Assembly: GCF_965661665.1 (NCBI RefSeq)
Contig: NZ_CBFIEO010000022.1
Location: 1-33,230 of the forward strand
Reading direction: 5' to 3'
DNA length: 33,230 nt
DNA from: Cognatiyoonia sp965661665
GTDB lineage: Bacteria > Pseudomonadota > Alphaproteobacteria > Rhodobacterales > Rhodobacteraceae
Part shown: in pieces, positions 25,498 through 33,230 of the stretch
How the letters are laid out: the number at the start of each line of letters is the position of its first letter
Numbering within the stretch: position 1 is the first letter of the stretch
Position numbers and translations under genes: made by a program
The notes under the pieces: generated by a model
The model's database searches: none
Told to the model about the DNA's origin: nothing
Seen by the model: only the letters and a program-made list of their open reading frames with translations

Positions 25498-26100
25498 ATG
25501 TTCAAACCAATTTCCGCATCCTTGCTTGCGGCAACGCTTTTTTGGGGCAGCGCACTCGTGGCGCAAGACGCAACTGACGACGCAGAAGCTGTTGATGAGT
25601 CCGGGCTAAGCTTGGGCGAGGAAGTGCAGCAGGCCCCGCGGGAACCACAAGTGGGCGAACCCTTCATAGGGGACGTGTTTGGGGATTGGGCATTGCGCTG
25701 CCTAAAGGCAGAGCCTGGTCGCGCGGATCCTTGTCAGCTGTATCAATTGGTCAATGATGACGATGGCAACTCCGTCGCTGAAATCAGCATCTTTCCTATC
25801 CCGAACGGCAATCGCGCTGCGGCAGGCGCAACACTCGTTGTCCCTCTGGAGACGCTTTTGACCCAGCAGGTCACGCTCACCATCGATGGTGGCACTGCGC
25901 GGCGTTACCCATTCACGTTCTGCAATGCAGCGGGTTGCGTTGCGCGTGTGGGTTTCACAGCTGAAGAAGTTGCCCTTTTCAAGCGTGGCAACAATGCAGA
26001 GATGCGGTTGGTCGCAGCAGCGGCGCCGGACAGCGAGGTCAAACTCGATATCTCCCTCACAGGGTTCACAGCAGGGTATGATAGTTTAGAAACTCAGTAA
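25498..26100 (+). CDS. Invasion-associated locus B (IalB) family exported protein
   Basis: About 200 residues. The ATG at 25498 is preferred over the one at 25486 because TGGAG lies seven bases upstream. A signal peptide is visible (MFKPISASLLAATLFWGSAL, cleavage near VAQ). An acidic linker (about 25-55) is followed by the IalB fold: FGDWALRCLKAEPGRADPCQ, LVVPLETLLTQQVTLTIDGG and YPFTFCNAAGCVARVGFTAE. The Cys pairs (CLK...PCQ, FCNAAGC) are family-conserved and fit a periplasmic disulfide-bonded protein. The family was named in Bartonella but is common in free-living alphaproteobacteria, where its role is not settled. It ends in front of a hairpin shared with the convergent KAS gene. Confidence 0.9.
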   Translation: MFKPISASLLAATLFWGSALVAQDATDDAEAVDESGLSLGEEVQQAPREPQVGEPFIGDVFGDWALRCLKAEPGRADPCQLYQLVNDDDGNSVAEISIFPIPNGNRAAAGATLVVPLETLLTQQVTLTIDGGTARRYPFTFCNAAGCVARVGFTAEEVALFKRGNNAEMRLVAAAAPDSEVKLDISLTGFTAGYDSLETQ

Positions 26101-26120
26101 GCAATCTGGGCCGTCTTTGC

Positions 26121-26140
26121 GGCGGCGCTACGCCGCCTTT
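26121..26140. terminator. GC-rich hairpin at the convergent gene ends
   Basis: GGCGGCG and CGCCGCC (7 bp) enclose a CTA that is also the reverse complement of the KAS stop codon. It is followed on the top strand by TTTA. The T-run is short, so termination may be partial. It lies 20 bases after the IalB-family stop. Confidence 0.45.
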
Positions 26141-27336
26141 ACAGCAATCACCGCGTTCAGACCGCCAAAGGCAAAGGCGTTAGAGAGCGCGAATTTTGTC
26201 TTTGCCTCACGCGCCACGTTTGGCACAACGTCCAAAGCGCATTCTGGGTCTGGTTCTTCATAATTAATCGTCGGCGCTATGATCCCATCGCGCACCGCCA
26301 TGATGCAGGCCAACAGCTCCACCGCCCCAGTCCCGCCAATCAAATGCCCATGCATAGATTTTGTGGAAGAGATCATCAGCTGATCCGCATGTGACCCAAA
26401 GACATCCGCAACCGCGGCACATTCTGTCTTGTCATTGGCTGCGGTCCCCGTTCCATGCGCGTTAACATAGCCGACGCTGGATTTCTTGATCTTGCCGTCC
26501 GTCAGCGCCCCCGCAATGGCCCGCGCCGCACCTTGTTTCGATGGCATGACAATGTCCGCCGCATCTGACGACATAGCAAACCCTGCAACTTCGCAAAGGA
26601 TGTCCGCGCTGCGCGCTTTGGCGTGTTCATATTCCTCAAAAACGTAAACGCCGGCACCTTCCCCCTGCACCATGCCATTGCGTGTGGCGGAGAAGGGTCG
26701 ACAGCTATCCTTGGACATGACCCGCAAGCCTTCCCAGGCTTTGATGCCACCAAAGCAAAGCATGCTTTCAGAGCCACCGGTCAGCATCACCTTAGCCATG
26801 CCAAAGCGCACCATGTTGAACGCCTGCCCCATCGCATGGTTGGACGACGCACAAGCGGTCGCAACGGTAAAGCTTGGCCCGCGCAAGTTCCATTCCATCG
26901 ACACATGGCTGGCGGCGGCATTGTTCATGAGTTTCGGCACGATAAACGGATGCACGCGGTTCTTTCCGGTCTCATAAACAACGCGGTAATTTTCGTCTTG
27001 CGTATTGAGACCACCGCCAGACGTCCCCAAAACGACACCGGAGCGATCGGCAAGCTTGCCTGTAAATTTGAGCCCAGATTGCTCAATCGCTTGTCGCGCC
27101 GCCAGTAAGGTGAACTGCGTGAAACGGTCATAGAGCGCGATTTGCTGACGGTTGAAGTATTCCGCTTCATCATAGTCGGAGACTTGACCGCCGATCTGAA
27201 TTTGAAGCCGCTCAACGTCGCGGATCTTTAATGGGCCGATGCCAGAGCGTCCTTCGCGCATCGCCTCCATCGTGGCGTCCACATCGCGCCCCAAGGGATT
27301 GATCGTCCCTGCTCCTGTGATGACAACCCGCTTCAT
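26128..27336 (-). CDS. Beta-ketoacyl-ACP synthase, FabF-like, paired with dedicated ACP
   Basis: A 402-residue condensing enzyme. The active-site Cys162 (VATACASSNHAMGQ), His294 (NAHGTGTAANDKTE) and His331 (STKSMHGHLIGG) are all present, so it should both decarboxylate malonyl-ACP and condense. The C-terminal SNAFAFGGLNAVIAV is typical. It lies directly after its own ACP gene (3 bases) and downstream of lpxD. This arrangement recalls the acpXL clusters that make unusual lipid A acyl chains in rhizobia, so a lipid A-related elongation role is more likely than bulk fatty acid synthesis. That is inference from context. Confidence 0.92.
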   Translation of the reverse strand: MKRVVITGAGTINPLGRDVDATMEAMREGRSGIGPLKIRDVERLQIQIGGQVSDYDEAEYFNRQQIALYDRFTQFTLLAARQAIEQSGLKFTGKLADRSGVVLGTSGGGLNTQDENYRVVYETGKNRVHPFIVPKLMNNAAASHVSMEWNLRGPSFTVATACASSNHAMGQAFNMVRFGMAKVMLTGGSESMLCFGGIKAWEGLRVMSKDSCRPFSATRNGMVQGEGAGVYVFEEYEHAKARSADILCEVAGFAMSSDAADIVMPSKQGAARAIAGALTDGKIKKSSVGYVNAHGTGTAANDKTECAAVADVFGSHADQLMISSTKSMHGHLIGGTGAVELLACIMAVRDGIIAPTINYEEPDPECALDVVPNVAREAKTKFALSNAFAFGGLNAVIAVKAA

Positions 27337-27339
27337 AGG

Positions 27340-27600
27340 TTACCCCTTCTGCTCCGCAATCAGGCGATCTACGGCTGTCACAATAGCTTTGACAGATGAG
27401 ATGTCGAAGTCGCTCTCTTCAGGATTGTTGGCATTGAAAGGCACGGAGATATCGAATTCCTCTTCAATCGCAAAAATGCTTTCAACCAAGGCCAGACTGT
27501 CGATGCCAAGCTCTTCAAAACTGTCGGTCAAAGCCACATCGCTTGGTTCAAGCAGAGCCTGCTCTGCCAAGATTTTGATGATTTGATCCTGAGTGCTCAT
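27340..27600 (-). CDS. Acyl carrier protein, specialised (AcpXL-like)
   Basis: An 86-residue ACP. The phosphopantetheine attachment Ser35 sits in LGIDSLALVE. An insert-like segment SVPFNANNPEESDFDISSVK replaces the usual shorter loop after helix II, and the chain ends basic (RLIAEQKG). This is longer than housekeeping ACP (~77 residues) and resembles the AcpXL-like branch. It lies between lpxD and the KAS gene on the same strand and probably serves both. The housekeeping acpP is not in this window. Confidence 0.9.
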   Translation of the reverse strand: MSTQDQIIKILAEQALLEPSDVALTDSFEELGIDSLALVESIFAIEEEFDISVPFNANNPEESDFDISSVKAIVTAVDRLIAEQKG

Positions 27601-27662
27601 ACCAACCTCTTCATCGTCTTTGTGCTGATGTAAGCATCGTCGCGCCGGTTTGAAACAAAAAC

Positions 27663-28724
27663 CTAACGTTCCCGCAGTTCGCGCAGCAAGTCGGGCAAGG
27701 CTTTCAGACCCTTTTGCTGCTTGCGATGTTCGGGCATATCAAACGCCGGATAGCCCATCATGAAACGGCCATTCGAGACATTGGACAAAGCAATCGCGGC
27801 CCCGCCCAGAACCACATCGGAACCAATGGTGATGTTGTCTTTCACGCCTGATTTTCCGCCCAAAACAGTGCGATCGCCAATCACGCTTGAGCCAGCAATG
27901 GCAGTCTGTGCACAAAGCACGCAGTCTTCACCCACAATGACGTTGTGACCCACTTGGACGAGGTTATCGATCTTCGTGCCGCGACCCAACTGCGTTGGGC
28001 GAATGGTGCCTGCGTCGACGGTGGAGTTAGCACCAATCTCAACATCATCACCGATTACAACACTGCCCAACGAGTGGATCCGGTGGCGTATTGCGTCCTC
28101 TGGTGGATCCAATGGTGTTTTCCCGAGCGTTGCAAAGGCTCGTTCTTCGTTTGATGGGCCTTCGGTCACAAAGGAAAACCCATCCGCGCCAATGACTACG
28201 TTTGGATGAAGGATCACGTTGTCGCCAATGACCACATTCCGGCCAATGCGCACCCCAGGGTGTAGTATGCAGCCCGCACCAATCCTTGCGCCCTCCGCGA
28301 TGGAGACATGAGAGTTGATTTGGGAGTTGGCACCGATGGCGACATCAACACCAATCGTCGAAAACGATCCGATCCAACATCCGTCACCAATCGTAGCGCT
28401 AGACGCAATCTCTCCATTCGCCGAGACACCACTTTGGCGCTCAACCTTATCAAAGGCTTGCGTCAATTTGGCCATCGCCAGTCGTGGACGCTCAACAAGG
28501 ATGGCAGCCTGAAGTCCAAAAGACTGCCAATCACAATCGGCCCAGACAAGCGCAGTACGCGCTTTCGTCTGTCCAAGCGCGTCCAAGTAGCGATATGACA
28601 CGGCGAGCGCTAGATCGCGATCTGTTGCGGCCAACGGCTCAGCCGGGCGATCCACGGTCAAGGTCGCATCGCCTTGCACATCTGCCCCCAGGGCATTCGC
28701 CAGATCGGACAATAGAAGAGCCAT
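27663..28724 (-). CDS. lpxD: UDP-3-O-acylglucosamine N-acyltransferase LpxD
   Basis: Adds the N-linked 3-hydroxyacyl chain in lipid A synthesis. From ATG at 28724 (MALLLSDLANALGADVQG, GGGA upstream) it has 353 residues; a TTG four codons earlier is less likely. The N-terminal uridine-binding domain covers about 1-95. The left-handed beta-helix runs over about 100-320, with the catalytic His in NLVQVGHNVIVGED. A C-terminal helix (MPEHRKQQKGLKALPDLLRE) closes the trimer. It is separated from the lpxA-lpxB block by ~24 kb and instead joined to an ACP and KAS. It lies between ldtD-like (29 bases upstream) and acp. Confidence 0.94.
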   Translation of the reverse strand: MALLLSDLANALGADVQGDATLTVDRPAEPLAATDRDLALAVSYRYLDALGQTKARTALVWADCDWQSFGLQAAILVERPRLAMAKLTQAFDKVERQSGVSANGEIASSATIGDGCWIGSFSTIGVDVAIGANSQINSHVSIAEGARIGAGCILHPGVRIGRNVVIGDNVILHPNVVIGADGFSFVTEGPSNEERAFATLGKTPLDPPEDAIRHRIHSLGSVVIGDDVEIGANSTVDAGTIRPTQLGRGTKIDNLVQVGHNVIVGEDCVLCAQTAIAGSSVIGDRTVLGGKSGVKDNITIGSDVVLGGAAIALSNVSNGRFMMGYPAFDMPEHRKQQKGLKALPDLLRELRER

Positions 28725-28753
28725 GCGCGTTCCCAAATCAGTATGGAACGGTT

Positions 28754-30391
28754 TTATCCCTGTAGCGGGCTCACCGCCACCCCTTCACGCACAAGCGCGG
28801 CCCAGATGCGGGCGTCGCGGCCATAGACATCGCGGCGGAACTGCAATTGCCCCTTCGCGTCCGTGAAAGCTGTCCGATAGGTCAAATGCACTGGAACCGG
28901 CGTTTCCAGATCCACGCGGCTTTCGCGCCCTGACTGTAAGCGATCTTGGAACAACCCAACAGGGTCTGACGTTTGCTCAGCAAGCAGCGCATAAGCGAAA
29001 TCGAACGGGTCATTCAACCGAATGCACCCATGGCTGTAGGCCCGCGTGTCGCGCGCGAAAAGGTTTTTGGCAGGCGTGTCGTGTAGGTAGATGTTGTAGC
29101 GATTCGGGAACATGAATTTCACCAGCCCCAAGGCATTTGACCGGCTTGGCGGCTGGCGCATGGCGAATGGGAAGTTGCGTGGGTTAAACTGTGTGAAATC
29201 AACCGCTGAACGACTGATCCGCTGGCCTCGACGATCGGTGATTTCCATATGACGCAAAGCATTTGGGTTGCGCTGTAACTGCGGCAGATATTCCTTGGTG
29301 ATGATGGAGCGCGGCACAAACCAACTCGGGTTGATGACCATAAATTCCATCACATCGGAAAACTCAGGACTTTGACGATCAGGGTCATTGGCGCCGATAA
29401 CGGACCGTGTTTCGAATGTGATCCGACCGTCATCGACGATCCGCGCTGTAAAGTCCGTCAGGTTCACCCAGATGTGGCGATCCCCAAGACCGCCGTCAGC
29501 ATTGTTCCATCGCTCACGCTCCATCGCGACGAAAACGGAATGAAGGCGTTGCTCCATTGTGACGTTGATTTGCGAAAGCGTCAAAGCTCCCGCTTCGCCA
29601 TCTGCTTCCAGACCATGCGCATCTTGAAACCGGCTGACGCCCTGCGCCAATGCATCATCATAAAAGGCGCTGACATTGCGCTCCATAAAGCCCATTTCAA
29701 TCAACCGGTTGCGCAGCGCGATGACGGCATTACCCGTGTCGCCCAGTTCAAGGGCCTGCGCTGGCACTTTTGCACCCCAGCCGCCGCGCGCAAGATGCTC
29801 CTCTAGCTTGATCTTCTCGCCGATCAGGCGGGCGTACTCAAAAGACTGAGGTGGCAGTGCCCGCAGAAACGTTGCGGGTGCGCTTTGCTCAAAGGACACC
29901 AGAGTTTCGAGCCGATCTCTCACAGGCACGACCCGCTTGATGAGCGGGTCAATATCACCAGGAACCACGAGCCCTGTTTGGATATCACGGGCGTACGCGA
30001 GGAATTGACGGCTAAGAAGCACGTCGAGACGGCCCAATTCGGCCGGTGTCTGAGCTGCGGCAAGTTGGGCCAGAAGCGTTTGGGGATCATAAAGCGCGGC
30101 TGGCAGGCCATGGTCTGACGCCTCGGCGTATGCTTGAAGCAAGGCCTGACGCCGCGCGAATGCCTCCGCAGTATTGCTGGTCCAAATACCTTCGAATTGA
30201 CGCTCGCGATAAAATGCCGCCAGCGCGTCATCACGTGCCGCCGTCTCCGCCACGGCTTGCCGATAGGCCATCACTTGCGCGGTGGCAGCGGTTGCGAATG
30301 ACAGGACGACGAAAAGAGAAAAAATGGAATAAATTATGCGCAAAATTAGACCCACAGGCCGCAAACGAATTGAACCAATCGTCACAGTCAT
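28754..30391 (-). CDS. L,D-transpeptidase, YcbB/LdtD type
   Basis: A 545-residue exported enzyme with a signal or anchor segment (about 12-38, LILRIIYSIFSLFVVLSFA). A scaffold domain (about 55-205) is followed by a peptidoglycan-binding repeat (about 212-282, LELGDTGNAVIALRNRLIEM) and the YkuD catalytic domain (about 305-470). The active-site motif is AYSHGCIRLNDPFDFAYALL, with Cys456 and His454, plus upstream His437. LdtD enzymes form 3-3 (mDAP-mDAP) cross-links in peptidoglycan and bypass penicillin-binding proteins. It is divergent from the MepK-like gene, with 297 bases between their starts. Confidence 0.93.
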   Translation of the reverse strand: MTVTIGSIRLRPVGLILRIIYSIFSLFVVLSFATAATAQVMAYRQAVAETAARDDALAAFYRERQFEGIWTSNTAEAFARRQALLQAYAEASDHGLPAALYDPQTLLAQLAAAQTPAELGRLDVLLSRQFLAYARDIQTGLVVPGDIDPLIKRVVPVRDRLETLVSFEQSAPATFLRALPPQSFEYARLIGEKIKLEEHLARGGWGAKVPAQALELGDTGNAVIALRNRLIEMGFMERNVSAFYDDALAQGVSRFQDAHGLEADGEAGALTLSQINVTMEQRLHSVFVAMERERWNNADGGLGDRHIWVNLTDFTARIVDDGRITFETRSVIGANDPDRQSPEFSDVMEFMVINPSWFVPRSIITKEYLPQLQRNPNALRHMEITDRRGQRISRSAVDFTQFNPRNFPFAMRQPPSRSNALGLVKFMFPNRYNIYLHDTPAKNLFARDTRAYSHGCIRLNDPFDFAYALLAEQTSDPVGLFQDRLQSGRESRVDLETPVPVHLTYRTAFTDAKGQLQFRRDVYGRDARIWAALVREGVAVSPLQG

Positions 30392-30688
30392 CTCCCAAGA
30401 TGTGGTGTAGGGACGTTACACAACGCCCGCCCGCGACTGTCTAATCACAATGTGGCTGTTTGCTGGTATTCCGCCCTCAAGATGTGGCGGTGTTGACTTA
30501 GGGTCACAGGTTTTACTGATCTGAAAGTGCGCAAATTCCCGCCTATTCCCATTCCTCCATTCGATTACGGCAAAAAGTTTCTTGGTCCACGAATCTACCT
30601 GTGCAATAACGACAGGGCATCTGGGGATGATTTGAACAGCGTGTGGCGCAACACACGCGAACATGGACGCGACGGGGCAACGCTACAT

Positions 30689-31258
30689 ATGGGTTCGAAG
30701 ACGACTACGGGTTTGACGCGGCGAGGGCTGTTGGGCGCGTTTGCGGCGACGGCTATCACCGCCGCACCGACCTTTTCACACGCAGCTGGTTTTTTGCGTG
30801 GCGCTGGCGATATTCGTCGGTTGTCCATGTTCTCCGGCCGTACGGGTGAGCGGATCGACACCATCTACTGGATCGAAGGTGAATACATTGGCGACGCACT
30901 GCGCGAGATCAACCGTGTGATGCGCGACTGGCGTACTGACGAAGCAGTCAATATCGATACGCGCACGATTGACATCATTGCAGCGTCAGCGCGCTTGATG
31001 GAGTCTTCAACGCCGTACCAGTTGCTGTCCGGCTATCGCTCGCCCCAAACCAACGCGCTGCTCCGCTCCCGCTCCCGCGGCGTCGCAAGGAACTCCCTGC
31101 ACATGAAGGGCCAAGCGGCTGATTTGCGGATGTCTGGCTACTCCGTCTCGCAAATTTCGCGCGCGGCGATTTCGTGCAACGCAGGTGGTGTGGGCCGCTA
31201 CTCCGGCTCAAACTTTGTGCATATGGATTGCGGCGTGATCCGCAGCTGGGGCCGCTAG
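30689..31258 (+). CDS. DUF882/MepK-type murein endopeptidase (peptidase M15-like), Tat signal
   Basis: A 189-residue protein. The ATG at 30689 follows ACGGGG by about nine bases and gives a twin-arginine-type leader (LTRRGLLGAFAATAITAAPT, cleavage near SHA). The zinc site is visible: His138 and Asp145 in NSLHMKGQAADLRM and His178 in NFVHMDCG. LLSGYRSPQTNALLRSRSRG is the family's substrate-loop signature. In E. coli the homologue MepK (YcbK) cuts 3-3 cross-links and neighbours ycbB. Here the gene diverges from the ldtD-like gene, so maker and breaker of the same bond sit side by side. No frame damage. Confidence 0.92.
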   Translation: MGSKTTTGLTRRGLLGAFAATAITAAPTFSHAAGFLRGAGDIRRLSMFSGRTGERIDTIYWIEGEYIGDALREINRVMRDWRTDEAVNIDTRTIDIIAASARLMESSTPYQLLSGYRSPQTNALLRSRSRGVARNSLHMKGQAADLRMSGYSVSQISRAAISCNAGGVGRYSGSNFVHMDCGVIRSWGR

Positions 31259-31268
31259 GGCCCTTTTT
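31249..31268 (+). terminator. Terminator overlapping the MepK-type stop codon
   Basis: GGGCC (31249-31253) and GGCCC (31259-31263) form a 5-bp stem; the loop GCTAG contains the TAG stop codon. Five T follow. The overlap means ribosomes at the stop codon could disturb the hairpin, a modest coupling of translation to termination. Confidence 0.65.
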
Positions 31269-31322
31269 CATTACAATTTCAGATATTTGGCGCACCTGAG
31301 AGGAGCCAAGAAAACTCTCTTA

Positions 31323-31505
31323 TCAAACTGCCCTATTTAGACTCATAAGCGCTGATGTCAGACACGTCGCGCCTTGTCCCTGCAGCACCTCAACTTGCCA
31401 AAGCGTCGATACAATCTCTTCAGGTTTTTCTCGTTTCCCAGCCATCGCTGATCCTCCAATTTGCGGGACAATCTATCCCAGTTGGTGGACCACTTTCAGG
31501 GAGCT
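31323..31505 (-). mobile_element. IS3-family (IS407-like) remnant: one end plus orfA stub
   Basis: On the minus strand an ATG at 31445 with GGAGG upstream opens a 40-codon frame beginning MAGKREKPEEIVSTLWQVEV and then LQGQG. That is the conserved N-terminus of IS407-group OrfA transposases, which bind the IS ends. After about residue 25 the similarity stops and the frame ends at TGA (31323), so the insertion is truncated. The 60 bases before the ATG (to about 31505) contain GAAAGTGGTCCACC and TTGTCCCGCAAATTGG, in the position of an IS end. No second end or orfB was found. It abuts the 3' end of the AT-rich exported-protein gene and may mark an old rearrangement. Confidence 0.75.
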
Positions 31506-31520
31506 ACTCGATCATCGTTA

Positions 31521-33053
31521 TCAATTTGTCTGCCTGTAATATGGTCCAGCACAATCGATAATATTATCCAAAGAGTTTCCTGGATATTTCTCGGGCTCAT
31601 CATAATCCACAACACCAACTAAAACCGGTGAATTTACCTCAAAACCGTTGCGATCTCTATATCTTACGCTGTGAATACACTCCTGACCAAAATTCCAACT
31701 ATCACCATTGCCTAAGACTGACATGGTGCCATAGTTAATACTAAACCAACCTGTCTCATGGTTTTTAAAGGTATTCAAATCCCGATCAAGCTTTCTACAA
31801 ATAGGCTCATCATTTGAGGTGGTGCTGTAGCAAAGTTCAATTTCAAATGATGAGTCAACTTTATCTTGGATTGATACGTCACCAATAAAAAAGCCTGCCC
31901 GCCCACTATAATACAGAACTTTAGCTCTGGAAGTTGTAGTCCAATCTACCATCATCTGACCTGATTGCATCATCGAGTCATAGGTTTGCGTAGCACGTTC
32001 ACCTACTGTGGCACCACGTATCTTGTCGACGTAGAAAGTCTGGAAATTGCCGGATTTATAATCTGCCGAGATCAATTGTGCGGCGATTGTTCTAGCTTGC
32101 CCAACAGTAAGAGTATCAAAACGGTTCCAGTCTATGTAGGTTTGTTCAATCCAAGTTGAAAGCAGTGGAGCAAAAGTTATCTCATTATCTAGTATCGGCC
32201 GAACCAATTCGATTGGATCTGTGCCAAGAACTAAAGAACCCAGATCCGCCAGCTCTCGCGGAATATTATCTTTAATCTTTTTCTCGAAATATTTCTTGGT
32301 TCCTGCTTCACCATAACGCGCATTTGCGAGATCAAGTAGATCGAGCAGAGGATCTACGAACAAAAAGCCCTCAGCGAGGGCTTGTTCATAGTTTCGCATT
32401 GCAAGGTCAACTTCTCCGCGTTGCTGAAGAAGACGCGCGTTGTGATAAAATTCGGCATACGTGTTTGGGCTAGATATCAATCCACCAGTCTGACCTACTT
32501 TTTCAATTTCAGCCAAAACTTGTGCCATCTGCTCATTCAGATCGTTAATATCAACGCCAAGGTTAGCTTGTAGGTCAATCGGTAGAAGCACTGATCCACT
32601 GGATGCCAAAACCTTCCCAACATCGTCTCCAGTTAGCGCATAGGCTGTGACCGCAATTTCTACACCTGTCGAGATCGCGCGCGGCGACATCATCAGCATC
32701 ACATCTGCATTGGCGCTTTTGTATAACTCATCAAAATCTGCGTTGTTAAACTCAACAGCTTCTTGCCACACATCTTCCATCGTAGTGCGGTTGGCGAGGT
32801 TAATCTCAAAGTCAGACGCTGTTAGAAGCGCTGCCTCTAAATCAGATGTCAGCTTACGAAGAAAGTCCTCTGGAAGTCCTGTTTCATCAGGTGAGAGCGA
32901 TTTGAGCGCAATCTTTTTGTCCATGGGGAGTTGCTGAACAAGTTTTGCAGCGACATTGTTTACGACGTCCGTTATTTCGTCCGCAGCTACGTGAAATGGA
33001 GCCAGCATTGCAAATGCTAGGGCTATGCACAGATTTTTAATCTTCATTATCAT
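31521..33053 (-). CDS. AT-rich gene for an exported protein of unknown function (FlgO/LpoB-like N-terminus, TPR-like middle)
   Basis: From ATG at 33053 (GGAG eight bases upstream) it encodes 510 residues; the frame stays open upstream to 33167, but that part has no signal peptide. A signal peptide is visible (MIMKIKNLCIALAFAMLAPF, cleavage near VAA). Residues ~25-175 resemble the periplasmic CsgG/FlgO/LpoB alpha-beta fold: KKIALKSLSPDETGLPEDFL, LLTASDFEINLANRTTMEDV, ADVMLMMSPRAI and GKVLASSGSVLLP. Residues ~200-270 look like one or two TPR units (NARLLQQRGEVDLAMRNYEQ). The C-terminal half has several Cys and no recognised fold. Base composition is clearly more AT-rich than elsewhere, and the 3' end lies beside an IS remnant. 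Transfer is likely; function unknown. Confidence 0.75.
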   Translation of the reverse strand: MIMKIKNLCIALAFAMLAPFHVAADEITDVVNNVAAKLVQQLPMDKKIALKSLSPDETGLPEDFLRKLTSDLEAALLTASDFEINLANRTTMEDVWQEAVEFNNADFDELYKSANADVMLMMSPRAISTGVEIAVTAYALTGDDVGKVLASSGSVLLPIDLQANLGVDINDLNEQMAQVLAEIEKVGQTGGLISSPNTYAEFYHNARLLQQRGEVDLAMRNYEQALAEGFLFVDPLLDLLDLANARYGEAGTKKYFEKKIKDNIPRELADLGSLVLGTDPIELVRPILDNEITFAPLLSTWIEQTYIDWNRFDTLTVGQARTIAAQLISADYKSGNFQTFYVDKIRGATVGERATQTYDSMMQSGQMMVDWTTTSRAKVLYYSGRAGFFIGDVSIQDKVDSSFEIELCYSTTSNDEPICRKLDRDLNTFKNHETGWFSINYGTMSVLGNGDSWNFGQECIHSVRYRDRNGFEVNSPVLVGVVDYDEPEKYPGNSLDNIIDCAGPYYRQTN

Positions 33054-33230
33054 GCTATTGCTCCGTTGTCTGATATCAGTGGTCCACGATTGATGCGTTT
33101 GATGATTACCAAGCTCTGCACTTAAGAGGCTTTCTAATTGAAAAGCCGATGCGCCCATCCTATTCAACCACGATCTATAATTTATTATTTTCTATGCATG
33201 CTGCGGTTGTCATCGAATACAATGGCGAAA

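Noticed and set aside
30416..30664. 82-codon minus-strand frame in the ldtD-mepK space
   Set aside because: No ribosome binding site and no recognisable pattern; the space is better explained as a shared promoter region.
31355..31561. 68-codon top-strand frame across the IS remnant
   Set aside because: It is the antisense of the orfA stub and IS end; no ribosome binding site or family pattern.
33078..33095. AGTGGTCCAC, a 10-base match to the IS end at about 31490
   Set aside because: Ten bases only, and the flanking sequence does not match the rest of the IS end, so a second IS end cannot be claimed.
1..33230. CRISPR arrays, tRNA or rRNA genes, complete prophage or toxin-antitoxin modules
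   Set aside because: No regularly spaced repeats, cloverleaf-like sequences or matching protein families were seen on either strand.

Overview
This window looks like a chromosomal segment of a Roseobacter-type alphaproteobacterium (family Rhodobacteraceae). That is inferred from gene order (pyrH-frr-uppS-cdsA-rseP-bamA-ompH-fabZ-lpxA-lpxI-lpxB), use of LpxI rather than LpxH, a betaine/TMAO-type ABC transporter, an invasion-associated-locus-B protein, and the moderately GC-rich codon use. No species can be named from the sequence alone, and no database was searched. Most of the window is densely packed core genome.

Region 1 (1-11.6 kb): the tail of a FadL-type outer-membrane channel ends at a strong terminator. 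A long minus-strand block follows, dedicated to building the envelope. Read in its own direction it runs pyrH (UMP kinase), frr (ribosome recycling), uppS (undecaprenyl-PP synthase), cdsA (CDP-diacylglycerol), rseP (site-2 protease), a 41-residue membrane peptide, bamA (outer-membrane protein assembly), ompH/skp (periplasmic chaperone), fabZ, lpxA, lpxI and lpxB (lipid A). Several neighbours overlap by 1-10 bases. The dxr gene that many relatives carry between cdsA and rseP is absent.

Region 2 (11.7-17.4 kb): miaA, an AraC-type regulator, and a three-gene quaternary-amine ABC transporter operon with an internal terminator hairpin after the binding-protein gene. Next comes a small lytic transglycosylase.

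Region 3 (17.5-23.8 kb): ssb, aroB-aroK (opposite strand), a translationally coupled trio (50-aa membrane peptide, 504-aa exported TPR-like protein, xerD), and a CNNM/CorC-family membrane protein.

Region 4 (23.8-25.5 kb): a clearly decayed YjgR/DUF853 ATPase pseudogene (two stops, two frameshifts, damaged Walker A and B). Immediately beside it is a compact terminator-promoter-hairpin-terminator unit that looks like an undescribed small RNA gene of about 61 nt.

Region 5 (25.5-31.3 kb): an IalB-family exported protein, then a minus-strand run ldtD-like, lpxD, a dedicated ACP and a ketoacyl-ACP synthase. This run probably supplies and attaches a lipid A acyl chain. A MepK-like peptidase is divergent from the L,D-transpeptidase; the pair would break and make 3-3 peptidoglycan cross-links.

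Region 6 (31.3-33.2 kb): an IS3-family orfA stub next to an AT-rich gene for an exported protein of unknown function, the only part of the window that looks recently acquired. There are no tRNA, rRNA or CRISPR loci, and no complete mobile element. The most unusual items are the small-RNA unit, the multiply broken ATPase gene, the missing dxr and the AT-rich exported protein.
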